Shown here: one piece after another, positions 1 to 6,326 of the stretch
How the letters are laid out: every line of letters begins with the position of its first letter
Position numbering within the stretch: position 1 is the stretch's first letter
Source of the DNA: JAWWPY01 sp036394075
GTDB lineage: Bacteria > Actinomycetota > Actinomycetes > Streptosporangiales > Streptosporangiaceae
Direction: 5' to 3'
NCBI GenBank assembly: GCA_036394075.1
Contig: DASWFT010000651.1
Location: 1-15,911, forward strand
Length of the DNA: 15,911 nt
Notes under the pieces: generated by a model
Database searches by the model: none
Seen by the model: only the letters and a program-made list of their open reading frames with translations
What the model was told of the DNA's origin: nothing
Position numbers and translations under genes: made by a program

Positions 1-563
1 GCAATGAGTTCGCCGGGTTCGAGAACGACGCGGTGCGGATCAGCGTCTACATGCCGCTGGTGCTGCCCGGGCTGTTGCAGACCCGGGCCTATATAGAAGC
101 ATTGCTGGGAGTCGGGCCCTGGCCGCCGCCGTGGCGTGAGCGGGCGCTTGCGGCGCGTCTGCGCCGCCAGCAGATCCTCGACCGTGCCGATGGCACGGCA
201 CCGCGGCTGATGGCGGTGATCACCGAGGCCTCGCTGCTGTACCGCTGGGGCAGCCAGGAGGATCGCCGGGCCCAGCTCGCGCACCTTGCCGCGATGAGCC
301 GCCGCCCCGGTGTCGACCTGCGGATGCTGCGGTTCGCGGGCGGCCCGCATCCGGGCATGAGCAGCGTGATCAACATCTTCGACTTCCCCGACGACGAGGA
401 TCCCAGCGTCGTCTACCTGGAGAACGACACCGCAATGCAGGAGGTGACCAAGGCCGCCGAGGTGCAGGCCTACAAGGAAACCTTCGCCCGCATCCGCGAC
501 GCTGCACTCGCCCCCGCAGCCACCAGGACCCACCTCGACAAACTCAGCGAAACCCTGGAGTGA
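1..563 (+). CDS. XRE-family regulator, C-terminal DUF5753 domain (partial, 5' end missing)
   Basis: The reading frame is open from the left edge (NEFAGFENDAVRISVY at positions 3-50) and ends in TGA at 561-563. The pattern of an acidic and aromatic stretch, then a VRI-Y motif, then PLVLPGLLQTRAYIEA is the standard opening of DUF5753. That domain forms the C-terminal ~180 residues of actinobacterial helix-turn-helix regulators, and the VVYLEN motif later in the chain also fits. The N-terminal HTH lies outside the window. Proteins of this family usually sit beside a small DUF397 partner, but none is visible downstream. The function is DNA-binding regulation by family knowledge; the ligand or partner is unknown. 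The GTG at 33 is internal and not the true start, because family-typical residues precede it. Confidence 0.9.
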   Translation, partial: NEFAGFENDAVRISVYMPLVLPGLLQTRAYIEALLGVGPWPPPWRERALAARLRRQQILDRADGTAPRLMAVITEASLLYRWGSQEDRRAQLAHLAAMSRRPGVDLRMLRFAGGPHPGMSSVINIFDFPDDEDPSVVYLENDTAMQEVTKAAEVQAYKETFARIRDAALAPAATRTHLDKLSETLE

Positions 564-635
564 CCCGTGGCAACGAGCACGCGGGAGGAAAGCGCAACAT
601 CGAGACCGGGCCGCCATGCCAAAGAGGAGGACCCA

Positions 636-719
636 GTGGCGAGTGGCGATGACCGTCAGCCGGGTTCGGTTCGAGGTCTCGCATGGTTCTTCCGGGTGCC
701 TGGCGGGCCGGCTGGTTAA
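636..719 (+). CDS. possible small peptide ORF (27 codons) after the regulator
   Basis: A GTG at 636 has a near-perfect Shine-Dalgarno sequence (GAGGAGG, 624-630, 5-nt spacer) and opens a 27-codon ORF ending in TAA at 717-719 (VASGDDRQPGSVRGLAWFFR, then seven residues). The same frame is open further upstream to a GTG at 567, which lies three bases after the regulator's TGA with GGAG at 557-560 and would give 50 codons. Either start would be translationally linked to the regulator. The product is not DUF397 and I do not recognise it. The ribosome binding site is the main support. The ORF is short and partly overlaps the antisense relic at 723-1056, so it may not be real. Confidence 0.33.
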   Translation: MASGDDRQPGSVRGLAWFFRVPGGPAG

Positions 720-722
720 TCT

Positions 723-1056
723 CCTACGGCGCTTGGCTACTGCCGCGGCGCCGCGGCGGTGTCCTTCCTCGATCCAGCGCGGAATAAGACTGGTGTCAGC
801 CCCGGCATCGATGCACAACTGGGCGGCTCGCAGATGATGGGATTCGTCCAGGTCGCCCTCATGGCGGCCGACCGCCAGCCCCGCGTGCTCGGCCAGCAGG
901 TCGGCCCGCCCGTCCACGACCGCGGCCAGTTCCGCGATCGCGTCCTGCAGTTCCGCCTGGGTGAGGGGATGGGTGCGGGCATTGCGGCTGGCGGCACCGG
1001 CGATCTGGGCGACGATGATACGGTCTCGTTCTGTCGAAGCCGCCCGGCCCGCTCAC
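723..1056 (-). pseudogene. relic of a small unrecognised gene, probably frameshifted at its 5' end
   Basis: Between about 1043 and 735 the minus strand has strong coding periodicity (mostly G/C third codon positions) in one frame. It gives segments such as RDRIIVAQIAGAASRN, LTQAELQDAIAELAAVVDGR and LCIDAGADTSLIPRWIEEG, which read like an ordinary helical protein of ~90 aa. In this frame there is a TGA at 1053-1055 and no start codon ahead of RDRIIV. A GTG at 1056 exists one frame over (VSGPGGFD); a single-base deletion near 1030-1035 would join it to ERDRIIVAQ. At the other end the frame runs on, without a stop, into the antisense of the regulator. It therefore lacks both a start and a sensible end. 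The family is not recognised. Confidence 0.45.
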
Positions 1057-1113
1057 CCTGGCCGGGGCTGATGCCTCCTACGGTGACGTCTGTGACCCGG
1101 CGGTTCTTGATCT

Positions 1114-1578
1114 TCAGCCAGGACGGTGACCGGCGCCCGGGCAGGTACGGCGATTGCGGAGCCTGGCGTCAAGATCCTTCGTTCCTGGCACCCGCTCGCG
1201 TCCGGTGAACGAGACCAGGCTGGGATTGCTACTGCCGAGCCGGAGCTGCGCCTCGATACCAGTGATCGCGTAGCGGCCATGGTTTATGACGATCGCGCCC
1301 AGGCGGCTCGCCGAGGCGGACCTCTCGCCAGGTTCCCCGGTGCTCCGCTCACCCAGGACCACCTGGACGGCGTACGCCTCGGAGAACTGCTCCCCGTTAC
1401 GGGCTATCCGGCGCTCCTCCTCGATCTGGGCACGACTGAAAGCCCGCTCATCCGCAAGGCGCTTGCCGGTCCGCCACTCCGACCACAGCGCGATGCCCAC
1501 CGCGACGATGGCCACGAGCACGGTGCCAATCGCGGTGACGATGCTGGCCCAGTCCGGGCCAGTCGAAAGGGTGATCAC
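1114..1578 (-). CDS. membrane-anchored protein, N-terminal TM and coiled coil, possibly truncated
   Basis: This is a 154-aa ORF. Residues ~12-32 (SIVTAIGTVLVAIVAVGIAL) form one transmembrane helix, followed by a charged helix (WRTGKRLADERAFSRAQIEEE) likely to be a coiled-coil stalk. After that comes a beta-rich segment (RLGAIVINHGRYAITGIEAQ). This layout is common in actinobacterial proteins of unknown function, and the gene at 6529 has the same design. The GTG start at 1578 is supported by a TAGGCT box exactly 6 nt upstream with no Shine-Dalgarno, so the mRNA is probably leaderless. The last ~25 residues (RLRNRRTCPGAGHRPG) look unlike a natural C-terminus, while the two other minus frames between 1053 and 1150 look more coding-like. 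A frameshift that truncated a longer original is likely. Confidence 0.7.
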   Translation of the reverse strand: MITLSTGPDWASIVTAIGTVLVAIVAVGIALWSEWRTGKRLADERAFSRAQIEEERRIARNGEQFSEAYAVQVVLGERSTGEPGERSASASRLGAIVINHGRYAITGIEAQLRLGSSNPSLVSFTGRERVPGTKDLDARLRNRRTCPGAGHRPG

Positions 1579-1584
1579 GGCGGA

Positions 1585-1590
1585 AGCCTA
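1585..1590 (-). promoter_or_regulatory. -10 box of leaderless promoter (TAGGCT)
   Basis: TAGGCT (TAnnnT type) lies exactly 6 nt upstream of the GTG at 1578, which places transcription initiation at or next to the start codon. No Shine-Dalgarno is present. The 24 nt from the box into the third codon match the module at 2323-2346 at 20 of 24 positions. Confidence 0.6.
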
Positions 1591-1657
1591 GAGCGTCCGG
1601 GCTAAGCCCCGGCGGATGTCGCTAGGCCCCGGTGACCCGCCGCGAAGGCCCACCTTC

Positions 1658-2269
1658 TCAGCGCGTCTCCCGGCCACCGCGGTCACCCCGGCCACCCCGG
1701 TCACCACGGTCCCCGCCATAGGAGCCGCTCCCGGCGCCGGTGGTACTCGCTTGCGGGGGATTACCTTCCCGGGCCAGTGTCCCGTAGGCCAGCCAGCCGC
1801 TGCCCCCGCCCTCCATCAGGGCGGGCGTCAAGCGGACATCGACAACCTCGAACCGCCATTCCGGCGGCCCGCTGTCGACAGGTATCACCGATCGCTGCCC
1901 GCTGGCCGGCCGCGCCGGCTCCGGACGCCCACTGGTCCGCAGCGCCGACGCCCGCCGCCCGCCATCCGGGAGGTCCTGTGCGCGGCGGCGAGCCACCTCG
2001 GCTGGCTCCTCGGCCGCCTTCTCGGCTGCCTCCCGAGCCGCCTTCTCGGCCGCCTCCCTGGCCGCCTGAGCCGCCTGAGCCTCCTGACCCGCCTGCTGCG
2101 CCAGTCCCTCCGCCTCGCGCCGCAGTTCAGCCAGGGCCAGTCGGGGAGTAGCGCCCATGCCGGTGACGATGCCGCGCGCGCGACCAGCACCATCATGAGT
2201 CGTGCGGATCCTCACCACGCGCGTTATCCAGTCCCTCATCTGTGGAAAATATCCCGCCCGGACCGACAT
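1658..2269 (-). CDS. unrecognised 203-aa protein: Ala/Glu coiled coil and Gly-Asp-Arg tail
   Basis: Residues ~15-55 form a small mixed segment (RVVRIRTTHDGAGRARGIVTG, then an ATPRLALAELRREAE helix). Residues ~55-100 are an Ala-rich helix with a repeated AREAAEKA unit, encoded by two 24-nt near-repeats at 2013-2060. A Pro/Arg-rich linker leads to a second folded piece (WRFEVVDVRLTPALMEGG), and the protein ends in a low-complexity tail (GGDRGDRGGRGDRGG). No enzymatic motif or membrane segment is seen. The ATG at 2269 overlaps the TGA of a 21-codon leader ORF (TGATG) and has no Shine-Dalgarno, which suggests translational coupling. ATG 2239 is an alternative start. The gene sits between the 242-aa protein upstream and the membrane protein downstream on the same strand. 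Function unknown. Confidence 0.75.
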   Translation of the reverse strand: MSVRAGYFPQMRDWITRVVRIRTTHDGAGRARGIVTGMGATPRLALAELRREAEGLAQQAGQEAQAAQAAREAAEKAAREAAEKAAEEPAEVARRRAQDLPDGGRRASALRTSGRPEPARPASGQRSVIPVDSGPPEWRFEVVDVRLTPALMEGGGSGWLAYGTLAREGNPPQASTTGAGSGSYGGDRGDRGGRGDRGGRETR

Positions 2270-2334
2270 CAGCTACTGGTGGCCGATTCCGGCAAGCATC
2301 CGGCCATCCTTACCGCTGCGGCAATGGTGATCAT
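2269..2334 (-). CDS. 21-codon leader ORF coupled to the 203-aa gene
   Basis: An ATG at 2334 lies exactly 6 nt after a TAGGCT box (2341-2346), so it is a predicted leaderless start. The ORF reads MITIAAAVRMAGCLPESATS plus one residue and stops at TGA 2271-2269, sharing one base with the ATG of the 203-aa gene (TGATG). Ribosomes that start on the leaderless ATG would terminate and could reinitiate on the next gene. Alternatively this is the frameshifted N-terminus of the downstream protein. Its first three codons match those of the gene at 1578. Confidence 0.45.
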   Translation of the reverse strand: MITIAAAVRMAGCLPESATSS

Positions 2335-2340
2335 GACGGC

Positions 2341-2346
2341 AGCCTA
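2341..2346 (-). promoter_or_regulatory. -10 box of leaderless promoter (TAGGCT) for leader ORF and 203-aa gene
   Basis: TAGGCT lies 6 nt before ATG 2334. A weak -35 candidate (TTCCTG-like) lies roughly 16-18 nt further upstream. The box-to-start segment is nearly identical to that at 1567-1590. Confidence 0.55.
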
Positions 2347-2381
2347 GGGTCCATAAGCACGCCAGGAAGCGGCTCCGGACT

Positions 2382-3110
2382 TTACGGCTTGCCGAACGTG
2401 ACAGAGACGCTCGCCTGCGGGAAGCCGAGTATGCTGCCGCCGGCCTGGCCGGTCACCGTCCACTCCTTCACCGTGACCAAGTGCCCGATAATGCTCCACA
2501 ACAGCGGGAACATCCCCTTCAACCAGCCCCAGGCGGCATCCCACAGGCGCCCCGGCCAATGCTTCCTCGCATACTTCGTGCCACTCCTGGCCGATTCAGC
2601 CTGCGCAGCGGCAGTGAATGCCAGGCCCGGATCCTGTCCAGCACCTGTGCGCAGCATCTCCGCGAGCGCCTGCTGCATCTGCTGCACTGCCGATTGCACC
2701 TGCTCGGCCACCTCAACCTGGTGCTCGAACGCGTCCCGCCCGTCAGCAGCCTCCAGGGCCAGCTTCGTATTCATCTGCTGCACCACGATCCGCATTATCA
2801 CGCCGTTGAACTCGCCAGCCATGACAGCCAGCTTCTCGTAGGCCGCGGTCGCCGCGGCCATCCGGTCATAACCCTCGCCCCCAGGCTCCCCGTCCGATTC
2901 CGCAATCCGGTCGCCGGTCTCTGTGCCAGCACCCCCGGCCTCGCCGTCTCCGCCGGGTGGCGGCTCCCCGGAATCCGCCTCCGGTCGGTGTGGGAGTTCC
3001 CCAGGTTCCTCTTGCGGTGGCAGCAGCACCGCATGCCCGTCCCCCTCAGGTTGCTGGACAGACTCGCTGCCCCCCTCGCGCGGCACGTCGGTGCCCCCGA
3101 AATTCTCCAT
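2382..3110 (-). CDS. unrecognised 242-aa protein: acidic disordered N-terminus, coiled coil, aromatic amphipathic C-terminus
   Basis: With a start at ATG 3110 (MENFGGTDVPREGG), residues 1-80 are acidic and rich in Gly, Pro and Glu, and are probably disordered. Residues ~82-155 are helical and Gln-rich (FEHQVEVAEQVQSAVQQMQQ), a likely coiled coil. Residues ~180-210 (WPGRLWDAAWGWLKGMFPLL, continuing WSIIGHLV) make an aromatic amphipathic or membrane-associated helix. A short beta-rich end follows (KEWTVTGQAGGSILGF, then VSVTFGKP). The frame is open upstream to 3347, but the extra residues are Cys-, Trp- and Arg-rich and lie in an AT-richer stretch, so they are judged untranslated. GTG 3167, just after AGGAAAG, is another possible start. 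I do not recognise the family; the layout suggests a membrane-proximal scaffold. It is followed 47 nt later by the next promoter box. Confidence 0.72.
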   Translation of the reverse strand: MENFGGTDVPREGGSESVQQPEGDGHAVLLPPQEEPGELPHRPEADSGEPPPGGDGEAGGAGTETGDRIAESDGEPGGEGYDRMAAATAAYEKLAVMAGEFNGVIMRIVVQQMNTKLALEAADGRDAFEHQVEVAEQVQSAVQQMQQALAEMLRTGAGQDPGLAFTAAAQAESARSGTKYARKHWPGRLWDAAWGWLKGMFPLLWSIIGHLVTVKEWTVTGQAGGSILGFPQASVSVTFGKP

Positions 3111-3205
3111 GCCGTGATCATGCGCCGATACCCCGCCGCTGGCAAACGGGATGCGCCGTCGGCCCACCTTTCCTGGCCAATTCCAGAAACGGGCAAACCG
3201 GGCGC

Positions 3206-3211
3206 AGTATA
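3206..3211 (-). promoter_or_regulatory. possible -10 box (TATACT) for the 242-aa gene
   Basis: The stretch 3200-3354 is clearly less GC-rich than the rest of the window and is upstream of the 242-aa gene. TATACT on the minus strand is close to the sigma-70 consensus and lies ~95 nt before ATG 3110. No good -35 stands out at 16-18 nt. Confidence 0.35.
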
Positions 3212-3346
3212 AGAGCATTCCGGCGGCGGCGGGAAAATCGGACTGCCCACGCGCGAGCGATTTTCTGGCATGTATGAGCGGGGTAGTCACGTCCGGATGT
3301 CTGAATTGCCCGTTTGTGCTCAATACACATGTATCTGTTTTGAACA

Positions 3347-3354
3347 CGATGCTG
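3347..3354. repeat. target-site duplication of the IS, left copy (CGATGCTG)
   Basis: CGATGCTG occurs immediately outside both inverted repeats of the IS1182-like element (here and at 5248-5255), as expected for duplicated target DNA. Confidence 0.75.
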
Positions 3355-3372
3355 ATCCTGGTGGTTAATTCG
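3355..3372. repeat. terminal inverted repeat of the IS, left end
   Basis: ATCCTGGTGGTTAATTCG, which pairs with the reverse complement of 5230-5247 (ATCCCGGTGGTTAATTCG) with a single mismatch. Confidence 0.85.
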
Positions 3373-3376
3373 GTTT

Positions 3377-5146
3377 CTATGCGGCGAGGCTGAGTTCGAG
3401 GCGTGCCAGGTGGCTGGTTCGCTGCCGGTCTAGTGGCGTGCCGGTCCAGAATGCTTCCAGGCGGAGCAGGTTGAGCGCGGTGGCCATGTACACGTGGTCG
3501 AGGCGGGTTTTCGGCAGGCCGCGGTAGCGGGCGCGCCGCGCGCCGTGGCTGGCGGCCTGGTGCATGGTGCCTTCGACGCCGGCGCGGCGAGCATAGTCAG
3601 CCTGGAATCCGGTCGTCTGTTCGGCGGCGCGGGCGGCGGCCTGGGCTTCGGCCAGGTCGCGGGGCAGCACGGTGAGCTGCCGTCGCTTCCCGGTGGTGCA
3701 CAGGCTGCGGGCCGGGCAGGGGCCGCAGTCGCTGGCGGAGAAGGTGGCCACGATCGCGTCCTTGCCTCGCTGGGCGCACGGCGTCCAGGACGCCGATGTC
3801 CTGCCCCGGGGGCAGGTGACGGTCTTGTGGTCGTAGTCGACGGTGAAGTCGGCGCGGGCGTAGCCGTTGCCCGCGCGGGCCTGGGCGGAGGTATCGGCCA
3901 GCAGCGGCCCGGTCAGCGCGATGCCCCAGGTGGTCAGTGCCGAGACCACCAAGGCGGCGCTGAGGTATCCCGAATCGAGGTAATGCCGGCCGGGGGCCAG
4001 GTTCCTGGCCGCGAGCGCGTCATGGACCGGCTCGGTCATCTGGTTGTCAGTCACGGTGGCGTCGGTGGTGGCCACGTTGGTGATCAGGTTCGGGAAGCAC
4101 GCCTGGGCGCAGCCCTGGTCATGGTCCCGGCCGCCGCCGGGGGGCTGCTGCGCTGCCGGGCCGGGGCGGCAGGTGCACGGCGGGGGATCGTCGCAGGTCT
4201 CGGTGATGTGCAGCTTGTAGCCCAGCCAGAAGGTGTCCCGCTTGACGCCCCACCGGGCGTCGGTGTCATACGGTGAGGCGATCCGGGTATGGCCGTGCGG
4301 GAGTCCGTCGCCCTCCGGCTCCTTCTCCCGCCGCCTGATCACCTCCCGTCCGTCCCCGGTGATGGTGCGGGTGTAGTTCTGCAGCAGCACCCGGCGCAGC
4401 ACGTCCACGGCGGGCAGCTCGCGCAGCCAGGCCGGCGAGGACCTGTCGTAGACGGCCTCCAGCAGCGCGTACCCGTCTTTGGCGTAGGCGACCGCCAGCT
4501 CATCGCGCCGGGCCTGGGACACCGGCGGGCGCCAGGACGTCATCGGGGTGGCGTAGCGGCGAGCGAAATCGGGCACGCAGACCCGCTGCTCCACCCAGGC
4601 CGGGTGCGCCGCGGTCAGCGCCTCCAGCGCGGCCCGCACGCTCTCGCCGGCCAGCTCCAGCCGGTTCAGCGCCGCCACCGCGGCGATCACATGGGTAGAG
4701 TCGGTGCGCTGCTTGCCGCCCGCCTTGACCAGCCCGCCGGCCGCCAGCAGCGCCAGCAGCGCATCCAGCACCACCTGCTCCAGGCCGGCATCGGCCACCC
4801 GGCCCCGGAACTCGGCCAGCACCGTGTGGTCAAACCCCGGATCATCCAGGGGAAGCCCCAGCAGGTACTGCCAGTCGATCCGGGTCCGTACCGACTCGGC
4901 CGCCAGCCGGTCGGTCAGGTGCTCGGCCCGCTGCAGCACCGTCACCAGCGCCAGCCGCGACGGGGACCAGCCCGGCCGGCCCCGGATCCCGAACACCTGC
5001 GCGAAATCCTCATCTCCCAGCCACTGGCCCAGCCGGTCGCGGATCTGCACCGCCAGCGGCCGCGGCCGCTTACCCCGGTACTTCGCCGCGATCGCCGCCG
5101 CGATCTGCGGCTCCGGCTCCGGCCACGCGACAGGCTGCATGCACAT
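3377..5146 (-). CDS. IS1182-family transposase (DUF772 N-terminus, DDE catalytic domain)
   Basis: This 589-aa protein catalyses transposition of the surrounding element. Using ATG 5146, the N-terminal DUF772-like region (~30-130) contains the typical phrases DEDFAQVFGIRGRPGWSPSR and RTRIDWQYLLGLPLDDPGFD. The DDE residues can be placed at Asp149 (KQRTDSTHV), Asp391 (RHYLDSGYLS) and Glu525 (RRAGVEGTMHQA). A Cys cluster before the third acidic residue (CPRG...SDCGPCPARSLC) and the YRGLPKTRLDHVYMATALNL end are also family-typical. A Pro/Gly/Cys-rich insert lies at ~317-350 (DDPPPCTCRPGPAAQQPPGG). The frame extends upstream to 5203 and another ATG lies at 5140, so the exact start is uncertain. The ORF is intact and ends in TAG within the left end of the IS. 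Confidence 0.92.
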   Translation of the reverse strand: MCMQPVAWPEPEPQIAAAIAAKYRGKRPRPLAVQIRDRLGQWLGDEDFAQVFGIRGRPGWSPSRLALVTVLQRAEHLTDRLAAESVRTRIDWQYLLGLPLDDPGFDHTVLAEFRGRVADAGLEQVVLDALLALLAAGGLVKAGGKQRTDSTHVIAAVAALNRLELAGESVRAALEALTAAHPAWVEQRVCVPDFARRYATPMTSWRPPVSQARRDELAVAYAKDGYALLEAVYDRSSPAWLRELPAVDVLRRVLLQNYTRTITGDGREVIRRREKEPEGDGLPHGHTRIASPYDTDARWGVKRDTFWLGYKLHITETCDDPPPCTCRPGPAAQQPPGGGRDHDQGCAQACFPNLITNVATTDATVTDNQMTEPVHDALAARNLAPGRHYLDSGYLSAALVVSALTTWGIALTGPLLADTSAQARAGNGYARADFTVDYDHKTVTCPRGRTSASWTPCAQRGKDAIVATFSASDCGPCPARSLCTTGKRRQLTVLPRDLAEAQAAARAAEQTTGFQADYARRAGVEGTMHQAASHGARRARYRGLPKTRLDHVYMATALNLLRLEAFWTGTPLDRQRTSHLARLELSLAA

Positions 5147-5229
5147 GACATACCCGATTCTGCGGCCGGGACGAGGGGGAACAACGACCGCGAACCAGAT
5201 CATGGCCCAGCACGCTGACCGGCGCGCCG

Positions 5230-5247
5230 CGAATTAACCACCGGGAT
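5230..5247. repeat. terminal inverted repeat of the IS, right end
   Basis: CGAATTAACCACCGGGAT, the inverted partner of 3355-3372 (17/18). It abuts the right copy of the direct repeat. Confidence 0.85.
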
Positions 5248-5255
5248 CGATGCTG
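5248..5255. repeat. target-site duplication of the IS, right copy (CGATGCTG)
   Basis: This is identical to 3347-3354. A small stem (GTGCT-CGCC-AGCAC, 5261-5274) lies a few bases further right, so the insertion may have landed beside a hairpin. Confidence 0.7.
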
Positions 5256-5282
5256 CATGCGTGCTCGCCAGCACATGCCTGC

Positions 5283-5710
5283 TCACATGTGGCCTAAGCC
5301 CAGCTTCGCCAGGTCAACCAGCAGGCGCCCGGTCGAGGTCATCGCCTGCTCGTACAGGGCGATCTCGCCCCTGATCTGCTCGCCGTTCTCGACCGAGTAC
5401 CGCAACTAGGTCAGTTGCGCGACCTTGATCTCCAGCGCGGCCATCCAGGCCTCGGTCCGGCGAGCCAGCAGCCGCAGGCGCTGCACCGGGTTGGTCACCT
5501 CCGTGAACTCGGTAAAGCCCTCCAGTGCGCGGCTGGTCTCGGCGCTGAGGCGCTCGTTCTCAGCGGCCTTGATCACGTTCGGGGCGTTCCCGAAGTGCTT
5601 GCGGCATCGGCCGAAGCCCTTGTGATCGGTGCCCCACCCGGCTGGCAACGTGCAGGTTCCGGCGCGGCCGTTCAGCTTCCGCTGCAGTCCGGGCCCTGGT
5701 GCTTGGCCAT
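5283..5710 (-). pseudogene. decayed Cys/His-motif protein (terminase-small-subunit-like), frameshift and in-frame TAG
   Basis: The core GTCTLPAGWGTDHKGFGRCR followed by KHFGNAP matches the Cys/His motif (C...AG.GT.H.G.G.C..H.G) found at the N-terminus of phage-derived small proteins in actinobacteria. ATG 5710 opens MAKHQGPDC, which would supply the expected leading Cys, but it hits a TGA at 5672-5674. A one-base shift between about 5672 and 5684 is needed to reach the motif frame. The frame then runs through PVQRLRLLARRTEAWMAALE to a TAG at 5406-5408 and continues in the same frame as LRYSVENGEQIRGEIALYEQ and TGRLLVDLAKLGLGHM to a TGA at 5283. The IS insertion lies 28 bp further on. Two lesions make loss of function likely. 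Translation from ATG 5783 to the TAG (125 aa) is possible but lacks the family start. Confidence 0.68.
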
Positions 5711-5857
5711 ATGTCGTCCCTGGATCGGTGTTGGCCAAGTAGTGGCTCGTGACCAATGGTCTCGCACTGCGGGCTGGCGGCATGATCCTCAGACTGACAC
5801 TGCGGCACCGGCTCGCAGTCAGGGGAACATCCGGGAGAAGATCTCTTCAGGATCCAT

Positions 5858-6292
5858 CTAAGCGGGCCCTGGTCCGATGACATCGATGCGACGGTCGTCG
5901 TAGAGGTCCACGAGCTCTGGCCAGGCCTGCTCGACAGCCCTGAGCTGGCGATCCCAGAAAAAGTCAGTGCCTGGATAGTCCGGGCGGCGACGGTAGCTCT
6001 CCAGCGCCGCGTCCCGGTCACCGTCGAACCACCACGGGACGAGGCCGACGGCGTGCAGCTCTCCGACCTTGGTAACGCAGACCGCGTTCGGCGGGAATCC
6101 CCAGGTGAGGACCAAGTCCGGATGTCCTGCGCGGGCCGCGTCGATGAAGGCGGCCGGATCCATGGCGAGCACGTCCAGCCTCGCCGGATTCTTCTCGAAG
6201 TCGTAATGGTGGAAGCCGCGGTTACGGGCCAGCCACTCGCCGAAGCCCGTCTTGCCCGTTGCCGGGATGCCGCTGATGAGGACCGTCCGCAT
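5858..6292 (-). CDS. P-loop kinase-like NTPase (AAA_33 type), possibly shortened by an amber codon
   Basis: This is a 144-aa soluble protein. It begins MRTVLISGIPATGKTGFGEWLA, a beta strand followed by a Walker A loop (GIPATGKT, residues ~8-15) and helix, as in small nucleotide or zeta-toxin-like kinases of the AAA_33 group. A later WWFDGDRDAALESYRRRP segment is the likely Arg-rich lid. The natural substrate cannot be inferred. The ATG at 6292 is preceded by TACCTT at 6-nt spacing, indicating a leaderless mRNA. After the TAG at 5858-5860 the same frame continues at once with MDPEEIFSRMFP and TGA (5819-5821). This is the kind of PEEIF ending expected at the C-terminus of such proteins, so the TAG may have trimmed 12 residues or be read through. 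It is divergent from the gene at 6529. Confidence 0.82.
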   Translation of the reverse strand: MRTVLISGIPATGKTGFGEWLARNRGFHHYDFEKNPARLDVLAMDPAAFIDAARAGHPDLVLTWGFPPNAVCVTKVGELHAVGLVPWWFDGDRDAALESYRRRPDYPGTDFFWDRQLRAVEQAWPELVDLYDDRRIDVIGPGPA

Positions 6293-6298
6293 CCGCCG

Positions 6299-6326
6299 AA
6301 GGTATCCGGCCGAGACGGGCGCGCAA
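6299..6326 (-). promoter_or_regulatory. leaderless promoter of the P-loop gene (TTGCGC - 16 nt - TACCTT)
   Basis: On the minus strand TTGCGC (6321-6326) is followed after 16 nt by TACCTT (6299-6304) and after 6 more nt by the ATG at 6292. This is the best complete -35/-10 pair seen among the leaderless starts in this window. Confidence 0.55.

Larger units (their letters stand above)
3355..5247 (-). mobile_element. IS1182-family insertion sequence, complete (1893 bp)
   Basis: The element consists of one transposase gene on the minus strand bounded by 18-bp terminal inverted repeats that match at 17 of 18 positions, and it is flanked by the 8-bp direct repeat CGATGCTG. Length, single ORF and DDE transposase type fit IS1182. 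Intact ends, an intact ORF and identical direct repeats point to a fairly recent insertion. It separates the promoter region of the 242-aa gene from the decayed gene at 5283-5710. Confidence 0.88.

Noticed and set aside
1671..1712. Short GGTCACCCC-like repeats
   Set aside because: They encode the Gly-Asp-Arg tail of the 203-aa protein.
2013..2060. 24-nt tandem repeat
   Set aside because: It is the coding repeat of an Ala/Glu helix (AREAAEKA) in the 203-aa protein, not a separate element.
3494..5218. 260-aa and 309-aa + strand ORFs
   Set aside because: Antisense shadows of the IS1182 transposase.
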